From the NCBI GenBank assembly GCA_015501055.1, contig JADNYV010000442.1:1-28274 (forward strand): a stretch of DNA of 28,274 bases, given 5' to 3'. The notes under the pieces are model-generated. The model had not been told where the DNA came from, ran no database searches, and saw only the letters and a list, made by a program, of their open reading frames with translations. The position numbers were made by a program, and so were the translations under genes. This DNA is from Mucidula mucida (lineage: Eukaryota > Basidiomycota > Agaricomycetes > Agaricales > Physalacriaceae). Below are positions 1-8,939 of this stretch, piece by piece; the stretch's first letter is position 1; the number at the start of each line of letters is the position of its first letter.

Positions 1-118
1 AGATGGAGAATTTTACGAAGTTGTGAGTCCAACCCGTTCCCAGTCAGTGACTCAGCCAAGGGAAGCATTGTACGGATGAAAGCAGGAACACCGTATGAAG
101 CGTTTATACCGACTAGCG
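1..118. repeat. Dispersed inverted repeat, left arm
   Basis: This stretch is the reverse complement of 11338-11453, with roughly nine in ten bases matching by eye and no clear gaps. Most differences are transitions, and the left arm usually carries the A or T. On the strand running away from the window edge it could encode a peptide containing GEFYEVVS and RSQSVTQP. The right arm is open in the same frame on its own strand, whereas this arm has a TGA codon in it (TACGGATGA). The repeat probably continues upstream of the window. I do not recognise the family. Confidence 0.8.
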
Positions 119-225
119 TGATGGATTTGAATTCAAGAAGTGTTTACCTGGGTAAGTACTGGGCTGGTGATATCCCATCCATTGCACTGCTAGCATCCAC
201 CGTAACGGTACGGCGCACATCCCTA

Positions 226-585
226 CATGTACAGCCTCTTCAGGACTTGCTCCTCTGGCGCCATGCTGGTACACTCCTCATTCCTCGCGTGTATTTAATT
301 GATTTTGAGATTGCTGTCTCGTTTTCTGCAGAGTCGCCTCCAAAAGGCAGGTCTGTTTCTAGGTACTACTTTGGCAATGACTTCAAGCCAACGCCAACAG
401 CTTCTCGCATGATGGCCTTTCAACCACTGCTTTCTCCGCATTTGCCTCACATCGTTTCAGCGCCTTCAAGCTTCAAGCCCTGCAGCGGATTCATATCAGA
501 TATCACCATACATCACGCCGCTACTCTGTTACTCCCATATATCAAGAATGCGCTTATGCGCGTGCCTCCTTCGGTTTTCCTGTGA
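226..585 (+). pseudogene. Fragment of an Agaricomycete protein-kinase-like gene
   Basis: The translation contains RVYLIDFEIAVSFSAE followed by RYYFGNDFKP, which matches the kinase-like pseudogene near 24230 (CVYLIDFETAVSFPAE and HYFGNNLK). YLIDFE corresponds to the DFG motif of kinases, with Glu in place of Gly as is common in this fungal family. The upstream lobe and the catalytic-loop exon are absent, and after about 420 the frame no longer gives the expected PFxxDVWQL segment, although pieces of it may persist in another frame. It is therefore a decayed internal piece rather than a working gene. It lies next to the left inverted-repeat arm and shares no visible operon or promoter with its neighbours. 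Confidence 0.6.
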
Positions 586-965
586 GTGGCTTGTTGGATA
601 TGTGTTCTTTTTTGTGAAGCCGCCGGAGAGTGTGAGTATATTTGCTGTTGATTGGTTGCGACTCTATATGCACAGAGCCTTCCTTGACGATGTTGATACA
701 ACTAGAACCCCAAGGCAGGCAGGTGTACAAGATTTTCGGAGTCTCCGCGCACGGCCCGGTGGTCGTGATAAGGTCAGCCTTCGGATGTGTTGGAATGGTC
801 GTACCGTTGGAGAAGGTAGATCATCAGTGAAGAATGTATTCTCAGAATGAATTCTTGAGCCTACCATACCAAATGCATCAGTCTTTCACTTGCTTCTCAG
901 TCGTTACTCCTAAAGAAATTTGTATGGTTGCCATTTTCACAGTGCCCTTTCAGCGGCAAAAGATA
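586..965. other. No recognisable gene
   Basis: Only short overlapping open frames occur here. One at 642-830 on the plus strand contains QVYKIFGVSAHGPVVVI, which I could not place in any family. The region lies between the kinase-like fragment and the displaced end of the nuclease-like gene. Confidence 0.5.
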
Positions 966-1042
966 TCATATTTTCACAACCCGCTTGAACGCTTGAAAAC
1001 AGCGTAAAATTAATCGTCTGTTGTCCAAAGGTTTCATTCCCT
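966..1042 (-). pseudogene. Displaced 3' end of the nuclease-like gene (last exon, second part)
   Basis: On the minus strand this encodes EGMKPLDNRRLILRCFQAF and a short tail ending in a TGA stop at 968-966. The paralogue ends with EGMKPLDSRRQILSCYEAF and an almost identical tail. The piece belongs to the gene at 5714-6688 and was separated from it by the transposon at 1049-5713. The first part of the exon has 163 nt and this part 77 nt; together they give 240 nt, the exact size of the paralogue's last exon, and the reading frame joins without a stop. It has no start of its own and would not be made as a separate protein. Confidence 0.9.
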
Positions 1043-1048
1043 CAATCC
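1043..1048. repeat. 6-bp target-site duplication, left copy (CAATCC)
   Basis: CAATCC lies immediately outside the left inverted repeat of the transposon and is repeated exactly at 5714-5719. The paralogous gene has a single equivalent site there, which supports a 6-bp duplication made on insertion. Confidence 0.9.
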
Positions 1049-1073
1049 TAGGGACACAGGGAGTGGACAGCTC
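1049..1073 (+). repeat. Left terminal inverted repeat
   Basis: It starts with TA and contains the core ACAGGGAGTGGACAGCTC. Compared with the right end it differs only at positions 3 and 7. A weaker similarity continues inward: TGCCGAAG-like and GGACCCCG blocks occur in the same order at both ends, the latter at 1116-1123 and 5647-5654. Confidence 0.92.
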
Positions 1074-1626
1074 AATGCCGTGATTGCCGAAGCATGCCCG
1101 GCATTGCGGCCGTGAGGACCCCGATTACCACTGTCAAATCCTCTATTATAATCGATAAATAATAGAAAAAAGCTGTTTTTGGAATGTCAGGCGCCAAAAC
1201 GCATTGCCGGGACCCAGATGTTGATAGCGGGAACTCAAGTAGTTTGCTGCACTGATAATGGTCCAAGCTCAAGGACCAAGAGTATCACTTTGGATGCATG
1301 TATGTTGGTTGCGGCAAAGAATCTGAAGAAGCGTGGTGGTACTACCTTGTGCAATACACAGGCCAATGAGAGCTGACACGTCATCCGGCAAGTACCGCTC
1401 GAGGGTTCAAGTCTGAACAAGACGTTCCAACCATTTCCTGACATCGCCTCCGGCGCTTATGTAGCATATTTTTCAAGTATCAAATCAGCTCAATTAACAT
1501 TGTTCTGAGTGTTGCAAGCCTCCACCATGGCCACGACACGCATGGCACTGTTTTTGTGGCTGTGCGTGTGGCCTTGGCAAGTTGTCATTGATCGTCGATC
1601 ATTGGATTTGTGTCTCTTCTTCACCC
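1074..1626. other. Transposon 5' leader, no gene recognised
   Basis: This is the subterminal region between the left inverted repeat and the integrase start. It includes a GC-rich palindrome-like stretch (CCGAAGCATGCCCGGCATTGCGG) near 1087-1109 and an AT-rich segment near 1140-1175. Promoter signals for the integrase gene would be expected here, but I see no decisive TATA box. Confidence 0.45.
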
Positions 1627-3407
1627 ATGTCGGCAACACATGGTGGCACCCCAAAGAGGAACCAACACCGCCCCATCCGTATGTATTGATCTCAGCAGTA
1701 TGCTTGGTACCAGCCTAACTCGTCTTCTGTCTTATTATAGCACCCCAGGATGAACTGGACAAATACATCCGCTACTACTGGCATCTAGAACAGTCGGACA
1801 AGGACATCGCAAGTCATGTACTGGATCACTTCGAAGAAGGCATGTATGGCTGCAGGTAAGTTAAGTCCTGATTTCAAGCTTGGCACCCTTCTCATCTTCC
1901 AACTCCAGTGCCAAAAGAGTGAAGCGCATTCGCGAAACCCTAGGTCTCGATTCCGCCCGCAAACCCTCATATACTGCCGCCAATGTTGTCAATGTCTTTC
2001 AGGAAATCCGGAATACCTATCCCACTATGGGCGCTCGACAGATGGTGCATGAGTTTCGGCAGTCATACAATATAAAGGTAACCGAGTAAGTGCTTACAAT
2101 CCTATCCTAGACTTCCTTGCTTTCTGAGTTCAGACAATAGAAAATATATCTTTCAGCTCATGAGGGAATACGAGCCTGAGGCCCTCAAAGCCCGAAGAGC
2201 CAAACACTTTAGGCGACGAGTCTACTACGGTGCTGGTGTCATGGAAGTCATCTCCATTGACCAGCACAATAAATGGAAGCGCTTTGGTCTATACCTTTAC
2301 TGTGGTGTTGACCCGTTCTCTGGGCGTCTTCACTAGGTGAAGATCTGGTGGACTAATCGAAACCCGATTCTCATTGGTGGATATTATTTCGAGGCTGCTC
2401 GTTCTCAAGGTGGTGAGTCAGCGCAAACTATCTTCAGTAGGAAGATCTCAAGATCTCAATCGTATCTAGGTGTTCCTTTGAAGACGCAAGGCGATCCGGG
2501 CTCTGAGAATAATGTGCTCGCCAACGTTTATACAGAAATTCGCCAAAGATTAGACCCATTGCTTGAAGGCTATCTCCAGCACAAAATCTGTCACCGAAAG
2601 CAGAACATCAAGCCCGAGATCACCTGGTCCGTCATTCGACATGGCTTCACTCCCGGGTTCGAAGAACATCTGGACACCGGTGTAGATGCTGGCCTCTATA
2701 ATTACGCAGATCCTATGCACCGGTACCTACTTGTGTTGCATTCGCCCATTGTTTAAGGGTCTCATTCATTTCATAGTCTTGTCTTTCGATGGCTGTCCAT
2801 CCCTTGGCTGCAAGCCAAGCTTGATAAGTGGAGGACTAGCTTCAATAGTTGTCGCCGTCGCCACTCTAAACACAAGGTTCTTCCCCAGGAGATACCCGAC
2901 CTTGTTCACTGGAAGCCTGGAAGGTATGGATATAAGGATTTCACCGTTCCAGTCTCCACGGCTTTGTTCGATGAGATGGAGGAGAAGTGGTGTCCTCGAA
3001 GTGACCCTGTGTTTGAACTTGTTCCTTAGCTGTTTGCAACACAGATCACAGATTACTACTGGAGGCTAGGCTCTCCCCCTGTCTCCATCCATACCTTCTG
3101 GGACATATACTCGCGTCTTCTCGCCCAATTCCAAGCAGTTCCCGACAATGATCTCCAGCTATACATTGATTCATTGGAGACTCACGAGGATGTTGCATTC
3201 ATCAAGAACATTGAGAGGCTACCGGGTCAGAGAGATTGCCGTGACTGGGATCCACTTGTAGGGAATAGCGAGGACCGGCCTCCAGCAGTAGGCAAGGATC
3301 TGGAAGAAGAGCGCAGTTGCGCAAAGTTTGGCACCAGGTCTGGGCGCTGGACAAGAGGAGATTATTGCACTTTTCAAGGATGCGGAACAGTATCGCGGAT
3401 ACATTGA
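1627..3407 (+). pseudogene. Integrase core domain transposase (retroviral integrase fold), broken by two stops
   Basis: The inferred exons are 1627-1678, 1741-1855, 1909-2077, 2157-2412, 2470-2722 and 2777 onward, joined by short GT-AG introns. The third intron (2078-2156) has a less certain donor. The N-terminal part looks like a helix-turn-helix (YIRYYWHLEQSDKDIASH). The catalytic core has Asp in SIDQHNKWKRFG, Asp in TQGDPGSEN and Glu in NIKPEITWS, consistent with an intact D,D,E triad, and it carries KIWWTNRNP and WLSIPWLQAKLDKW, typical of the stand-alone integrase family of mushrooms (I believe Pfam rva_4). TAG codons at 2334-2336 (Trp expected) and 3027-3029 (Gln expected) interrupt it. 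The C-terminal part is uncertain: another frame to 3534 carries an acidic repeat, YIDITDEEEGYIDVTD. It is presumably the transposase of the surrounding TIR element. Confidence 0.85.
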
Positions 3408-3913
3408 TATTACAGACGAGGAGGAAGGATACATTGATGTTACGGACGCAATTGATGGCAAAGGAGCGGACAGGTGCAACGAGGTGGAGGTGGAATGGCT
3501 TGGTGGGGGCATGGCTGCAACGCAAATACCATGATCAGGCTTATGGGCAGCATTGTTATTGCGCCGGATGAGCTCGGTATCAGGTGCGGCAAGGCTGTGT
3601 TGTGGCGGGTTGAGAGGACGGTACTGCTTTGTATTTCGGTCTAATGAAGAGAGGGTTAGTAGGATAAGAAAGAGAAGGCTGAGCATCACGCACCTCAAAC
3701 AACAGTAGTGTCTTTGCCGTTGTAGTGACGAATACATGGCTTACAGAAACGGTAAGACTAACCCGCACCGCGGATGTGACGGTAGGTGAGCTTTGTGCCC
3801 GCCGGATACTGCTTGGAGCCCTTGCATCGACCAGGATTCTCGCAAACAACAGGCAGATTAACGTCCTGCATGGTAATGGAGAACTGAATGTCCTCTCCGC
3901 TGCGCAAGGACAT
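3219..3913 (-). pseudogene. Cys-rich hypothetical gene of the transposon, convergent with the integrase
   Basis: A start codon at 3913-3911 follows a CT-rich stretch ending in CATCTTGACA, typical of a fungal 5' leader. The first exon encodes about 50 residues with VVCENPGRCKG and, past an in-frame TAG, FCKPCIRHYNGKD, so two Cys pairs (C-x5-C and C-x2-C) could form a small zinc-binding unit. A TGA then precedes a well-formed intron with donor GTGCGT, branch site TACTAAC and acceptor TTAG, after which a long frame rich in Ser and Pro continues antisense to the end of the integrase gene. The two stops are each one transition from sense codons, so the gene looks recently broken. I do not recognise the family; it may be an accessory protein of the element or only a host fragment. 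Confidence 0.4.
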
Positions 3914-4198
3914 TGTCAAGATGAGAGAAGGAAGGAAGAAAGAGTGTTGAGCTGCGAAAGAAGATGGAACTGGGAAAAGAGCGAGCGATAAGGGGGCCAC
4001 AGAGACGAGGAAGACACCTTAAATGGTGGGGAGGAGACGCGTCAAATAATGGGCAGACTGGGATGACACGATGACGTCTCAGCACAATAATTTTGCAGGG
4101 AAATAAACATACCGGTGCCTGCAGCGGTCTGGGGAGCCCGATATGAGATTTAAAATAAGAAGCCTGGAGAAGATGGCGATTATCACAAGTCTCCAAGG

Positions 4199-4720
4199 TG
4201 TTAGCGACTGACTAAGCCACGAGACTCAACCAGGTACCACAGCAAGAACTACGGAAGAAAGCGTTCGTAAGACTAGGCTAGGCCAGGTGTATAAACGAGA
4301 TCGGAACTAAAGTACAATGATACTACACTACTGCTTATATACTAGTAAGTCTGTGTTTGAAACTCCTTGTCCATACACGTTTCCACTAGGGATGCTCCAC
4401 GCCCTTGACCCAGTGTGGTATGCTACTAGTCTGTGAAACCATTAAATACGAGTGGTAACTGCATGTAAGTAATAATACTGAAACGACCATGTGTGCTACG
4501 AGTGTTGGTGGTGTGTATACAATAGGAAGTCCATGAGGTATCAGCATGTATGATGTCATCCATGTGTTGGACGTGTGTCCGACATGAGTACGGCTTCGGT
4601 AATGAAAGGGGTATGATCGGTGACGAAACAGATGATGAAACGGTCCGTTGGTTGATAAGACAAGGCCCCCGATAAGATATGATAAGATGTGAAAGTGTGA
4701 AAATATGGCGATTCATAACA
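4199..4720 (-). mobile_element. Solo LTR of Gypsy family A, inserted in the transposon
   Basis: The 522-bp unit reads TGTTATGAATCGCC to CAGTCGCTAACA on the minus strand and matches the LTRs at 13453, 21717 and 24447. A perfect 5-bp duplication, CAAGG, lies at 4194-4198 and 4721-4725. No internal retroelement sequence is attached, so it is what remains after recombination between the two LTRs of a full element. Its clean duplication shows that it entered the DNA transposon afterwards. A TATATAAG promoter box is present on the minus strand. Confidence 0.95.
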
Positions 4721-4725
4721 CAAGG

Positions 4726-5688
4726 CCCTAGTACTGGCACAATGAGATTTGAGACATGCACAGTCCGAGAAAAAGACGCGTCAGGAAAGCACCAGGTTTC
4801 AAGAAATAGAGTAGAGAGATGATCAGAATATACGGAGACTCAAGGACGGAGGGGTCTATTCGTGTATATTCATCGCGCTAGTGGCGGCAGGAACGAAGCA
4901 ACACGACGTCACAGTCACATCTTCACATTTGCCGAGTACCGCCACGGCCCACCCTATCTTTCCACCGCCATGTTCCTGCCCACCTTCACCTTCACCGCCA
5001 TGTTCCCGCCCGCCCTCACCCGTGGCTGTCGCTTATGTCTGACACGGACACCTTCTGGACCCTCTGTACGGCCGCCACTGGCGTCTCCATTCACGTAACT
5101 CGCTTGACCAGCTCCGGAGGATTCATGGAGGATGAAAATGCCGTGCATCTCAACATTATCTGACCAAATACTCTGCTGCTAGCTTATTGCCAGATTTTAT
5201 TGCCAGATTATTGCACTTTACGGCCCTCCAGCTACTTGACAGTGCTTGCTCCGAACTACGGCCTTGACCTTGGACTGGCATCGCACTGACACCGCGCGCG
5301 CGCCAACCGATTACGCTAATGAGCACTGTCCAAGTTGTGTACCATAGCAAGGTAAGCTGCTCTTCGTTTGAGTCAGCAAGTGCGCCTCTGAGGTCTTGAC
5401 AACACGTGTCTCTGTTGACTCCTTCTCTCTCCTCTCCTTGTCCTTACATCTAGGTATCTTATGTTTCTGTACTGCTTATTGGACTCTTGTATATGTAGAC
5501 CTGTAACGATGACTATGCATCAATTGACATTCTTATGCTACGAATTATTGTGCGCCACAATTTGAACCACCTCGGCCTCCTTGCTGATGCGGCTGTATGT
5601 CCTATCTACCCTGAGATACTTAAGACTTAATGTCAGACCTAGTGTACGGGGTCCGCAGGGTTGTAACTGTCGGCAGACTTCGGCACAG
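4726..5688. other. Right interior of the transposon, no gene recognised
   Basis: No convincing coding region was found. Short direct repeats are present: CACCGCCATGTTCC occurs twice near 4960-5010 (the second copy runs into CGCCCG), and ATTGCCAGATT twice near 5186-5212. A GCGCGCGCGC run lies near 5295. An intron-like GTAAGC...CATCTAG stretch occurs at about 5352-5454 but joins no recognisable exons. Confidence 0.45.
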
Positions 5689-5713
5689 GAGCTGTCCACT
5701 CCCTGTTTCCATA
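5689..5713 (-). repeat. Right terminal inverted repeat
   Basis: Read on the minus strand it begins TATGGAAACAGGG and ends GGACAGCTC, matching the left repeat at 23 of 25 positions. It directly abuts the CAATCC duplication and the coding sequence of the host gene. Confidence 0.92.
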
Positions 5714-5719
5714 CAATCC
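5714..5719. repeat. 6-bp target-site duplication, right copy (CAATCC)
   Basis: It is identical to the copy at 1043-1048. In the host gene's reading direction it is GGATTG and belongs to the coding exon. Confidence 0.9.
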
Positions 5720-6688
5720 ACCACCGAGAGGGCCGACGGATAGACGGGCGGTAAAAGGAAATAATGGTAGCCTTTCCAGGACGTGTGCCGTTTTGAATAT
5801 TGTTACAAATTGTCTCGCTCAACGGTATGCTGTAAAGGGTGGGCGACGTGCCAACCATGATGATGCCAGGCATCACCTAAGAAACAAAATAGACTAAGTA
5901 CGCAAGACTCAGAAAAAAAAATTGACGCGACTAACCCTGTTTGAGATTGGTTGTGATCCCGCCGAAATCCTATTCATGTTACTCTCCCTGAAGGCAGCCA
6001 CGGCTTTGGCCACGAGCTGCGCCGTCACATTCTCGGGCTCCTCGTCCGCAAGATGCTTATCTTCCACGACAAGAAGGATGAGCATGTTATCAGCGCAATC
6101 GACTAGACTTATATCAGCCGTCGCGTATCTGGATTCGCCAGCGATGAGAAGTGAGGTTTCTTTTCGTCTGCGGAGCGTTCGCGTGTAGTATGGATACTCG
6201 AGCATATTGAGGAGCTTATAGCAATAATCATCGACTGCGGTCTCCTTGGCGTTTGGCTGCATGGCGAGATCCATCATAGTCATCAGCTGGACAGAAGAAT
6301 TTTGACGCATATCGGCGGCCTCCAAGTTCTCGAGGAGCTCTGGATCTACATCTGGTTCGAGCAACTTCTTGACGCCGAAGAACTTCCGGGCCGTCTGTTT
6401 TTTGAAGCTGAATTTGAAGTGACGGAGATGAAATGCAGTCCAGTCACTTCCGGAAAGAGCGAGGCTGTTGGAGCGCTGCTTCTTTTTCGTGGCGAGCGTC
6501 CTAATAGTCACATCGGCTTTAGCGCTGCATGCGGGGTAACGTTGCTGACCGTGTGGCGCTGGTGAGATTAGCAGCTACAAGATTGAGTCACATTGCGGCT
6601 ATTTTCGTGGATGGAGCTCACCACGCTTCAAAGGAAACAGTGACCGCCTAAGGGCGGGAATCATAGACAGTCCGCAAAAGATGTTCAT
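5714..6688 (-). pseudogene. PD-(D/E)XK nuclease-like protein, copy 1, split by the transposon
   Basis: The exons are 6688-6622, 6558-5936 and 5876-5714, with the end of the last exon at 1042-966. Both introns have good donors (GTGAGC, GTTAGT) and acceptors, and all phases agree. The rejoined frame is 309 codons plus a stop, with no internal stop. The start ATG precedes an Arg-rich, moderately hydrophobic N-terminus that might be a targeting signal. A conserved core contains Glu164, Asp171 and the Glu188-Asp189-Lys190 run (LILLVVEDKH), the arrangement of D...ExK nucleases; this fold assignment is my inference. MPGIIMVGTSP and the displaced GMKPLDNRR segment are hallmarks of a repeated family of uncharacterised mushroom proteins. 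As it stands the product would run into the transposon and end with about 50 foreign residues. The intact frame suggests that the insertion is young relative to gene decay. Confidence 0.8.
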
Positions 6689-6770
6689 GGTTGGCGTTTG
6701 AGCAAGTCGCGTAGAAGTCGCTATTGAAGCCGATGATGGCCAATCACATGTTTGAGATCAGCACTCTCTC

Positions 6771-6780
6771 TCACATGACC
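6771..6780 (-). promoter_or_regulatory. Shared upstream motif GGTCATGTGA, copy 1
   Basis: The 10-mer lies about 83-92 bases upstream of the copy 1 start codon and contains the E-box-like CATGTG. The same 10-mer occurs about 64-73 bases upstream of copy 2. It is either a conserved promoter element or leftover duplicated sequence. Confidence 0.4.
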
Positions 6781-7778
6781 GTTGTTCTTACGCGCTTGAG
6801 CAAGGCCTCTCCACCTCGTCTCTTCGTCTCCACCGCATAGGAAAAGGAAAGACGAGATGCTAGAGTTTACGGAGCCAGGCTAGGAATAGTGTCACTCGAG
6901 ACTCGACAACACCACAACTAGAGCCGCCCTCGCCAAACTGAATCTGCCCTGGAATTCTCTTACCGTAACGAGGCCGCACGGGAATAAGCATCGTCATTGT
7001 GCGCAAGTAACAATGACAACTACTCGGGCATTTCATCCATCATTGCTCTGAGAGCGTGTCAGACGTTTGGGTGCTCTGAACAGTGCCCTACTCCCTATGC
7101 TAGCGCTGGAGACTGTTGTATTCAATCTGAGTTCCTCCTTGTTCAGGCATTGCTTCTGTCACGGACCCGCACTTACGTTTTCCGACCCGCTACCATCTAT
7201 CCCGACGCTCTATGACTCGTACCGGCACCACGGTTGTAGCCTATATACTTCTTTTATCTTCCCCATGGTGACTTCCCCATTAGATACAATCATAATTGCA
7301 GTATATAAACTACATACATTGGACTATATACTATGTGCAGTTCCTCTCAGTCCGTAGATCCAACACACCAGGCGCTTAGAAGTTGCAGAACGGTTCTGTC
7401 GGACATCTCTCTGTATGTGGATGGCTTGGCTATGTACAGTCTCTCAGCGAATGATGTAGAAGATTGAGTACTTTACAATGTCTGAATGATGCCTTTGATC
7501 TTCATTTGATTCGTGTACTGTAAAAAGGGCGATCAGCGCGGAATTCGGAGTGAGTACTTACCTACTGTCCGATTGGTGCTGCGTAGAGGCTTTGTTGACA
7601 ATGCGGTACAAAACACACAAGGAGAAAAGACATAGTGCAAGGCCTTTCACATCTGATAAATGACGCGGTTGTTACCATGGTCAGCCAGACGGTTATACTT
7701 ACTTATGCCTTGAGAAGGCGAATGATGTCAAGCGTTATTTCTCTGCACTTGTTATTTACTGGACAGAATGAGAAAAGG
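6781..7778. other. Intergenic region between the two nuclease-like genes
   Basis: No gene was recognised. Short open frames at about 6997-7357 on the plus strand show no known motifs. A tidy intron-like segment (GTAAGT...TTTTACAG, minus strand, about 7561-7513) occurs but does not connect recognisable exons. The downstream side of copy 2 begins here. Confidence 0.4.
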
Positions 7779-8816
7779 TCATATCCCCACAACCTTCTTG
7801 AATGCTTCATAACAGCTCAGAATCTGGCGTCGACTATCCAAAGGCTTCATCCCCTCACTCTTCCACCGATCGGGTCGCGGAACGGGGGGCTTACAGAATG
7901 TCACAGAGGTGACGTCTGGAGGATAAGTGCCATGTAGAATATGACTGGACAAGCTCTCAGTGATGGGGATCTTGAAAAAGATCGGTGTACTGCCGACCAT
8001 GACGATTCCGGGCATGACCTAAAGAATAGCATTAAGAGATCAAGAACAGAAACCGATGCACCTAACCTTTCCCGACAACGGAGCTCGCCCAGCTGCCACC
8101 CTATTGGTGTTATTATTTGTGAACGCGGCTACGGCCATGACGACCAGTTGGGCTTGCGCATTAGCAGGCTCTTGATCCTCATTATTTTGAACATGGAGGA
8201 GGAGGATGTCGTTCTGGAAACGATCAATGATGGAGCAAGCAGTTCCGGCGTGCCTATATTCGCCACACATGACGAGATAGAAGTCATTCCGTGAACACTC
8301 CACCCGCTCTCGGTAGATATAGTCCATGACTCTGAAAAGTGCAATAGCAAAGTCAACGATAACAGATTTGTCAGTTTTAGGGCCCATGACTATGTCGAGT
8401 AGAGTGATGAGCTGCGCATGACGGTCTTCAGTCATATCCTCAGCATCACGTACATTGAGAAGCTCCGGATGGACTTCTGGTTGGGGCAACTTCTGGACGC
8501 CGAAGAATTTGAGGGCACTCTGTTTCCGAAGGCGGATGTTAAATGACTCCAAGTCGGCCAAAGTCCAGTTGCTGCCGGACTTGGTGACGCTGCTGAATGG
8601 ACGCTGTAAGCGTTGCGCGCTGAAGTTGTTGATTGGCCTTCTGACCGGATCGGCTTTACTGTATGCAGAGTGGAGCTTGCTGACCGTGGGGCGGTAATGT
8701 TAGCCTGCAAACGGGCTACGTAAATCAGTAACAGTGCTGCCAGTGCGTGAAAGGAGCTCACGAAGCCTGGAAAGCAACACTGACCGGCAGCTCATGCCAA
8801 TCCGTGAAGTGATCAT
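7779..8816 (-). pseudogene. PD-(D/E)XK nuclease-like protein, copy 2, with lost active-site residues
   Basis: The exons by analogy with copy 1 are 8816-8762, about 8704-8067 and 8018-7779. Introns use GTGAGC and GTTAGG donors; the second is 48 bases long. The core SGSNWT...KFFGVQKL and the C-terminal MPGIVMVG and GMKPLDSRR segments match copy 1. The nuclease signature is gone: the residue matching Asp171 is Ala and the Glu-Asp-Lys run is Gln-Asn-Asn (LLLHVQNNED). The first splice would enter a TAA codon, and the start of exon 2 is two bases shorter than in copy 1, so exon 1 and the core are out of frame. It is either a pseudogene, or a diverged gene with a start or splice that I could not find. 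From the core onward there is no stop until the natural end. Confidence 0.65.
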
Positions 8817-8879
8817 GGTGGTCGACGGAAGTCTTATGAAGTCCGCTTCGGTGCCGCCAAATCAAGAGAACGCTTTCTA

Positions 8880-8889
8880 TCACATGACC
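8880..8889 (-). promoter_or_regulatory. Shared upstream motif GGTCATGTGA, copy 2
   Basis: This is the same 10-mer as at 6771-6780, in the same orientation and at a similar distance from the presumed start codon of the paralogue. Confidence 0.4.
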
Positions 8890-8939
8890 TCTGGGTCGAT
8901 TCCTGCCCCTAGACATTCTCTAGACATTCTGCAATAGTA

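Larger units (their letters stand above)
1049..5713. mobile_element. 4.67-kb TIR DNA transposon carrying an integrase-core gene
   Basis: The element begins and ends with 25-bp inverted repeats matching at 23 positions, is flanked by a perfect 6-bp duplication, and sits inside the coding exon of a host gene whose other half is still recognisable. Inside are a spliced integrase-core gene on the plus strand, a Cys-rich gene on the minus strand running toward it, and a solo LTR that arrived later. Without the LTR and its duplication the element is about 4.14 kb. Integrase-type transposases with 6-bp duplications are known in Polintons and, as I recall, in the IS3EU group; this element is far too small for a Polinton and carries no polymerase or capsid gene. 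Both of its genes contain stops, so this copy is probably immobile unless helped in trans. Confidence 0.88.

Noticed and set aside
4426..4761. Open frame of about 110 codons on the minus strand, repeated near 13444, 21721 and 24640
   Set aside because: It lies within the family A LTR and is repeated only because the LTR is; it is not a separate gene.
1049..5713. Polinton/Maverick identity for the TIR transposon, because of integrase plus 6-bp duplication
   Set aside because: Only about 4.1 kb without the LTR, and no polymerase B, protease, ATPase or capsid gene is present.
7562..7633. Minus-strand 23-codon peptide with a hydrophobic start (MSFLLVCFVPHC)
   Set aside because: Too short, no CaaX end that would suggest a mating pheromone, and no supporting context.
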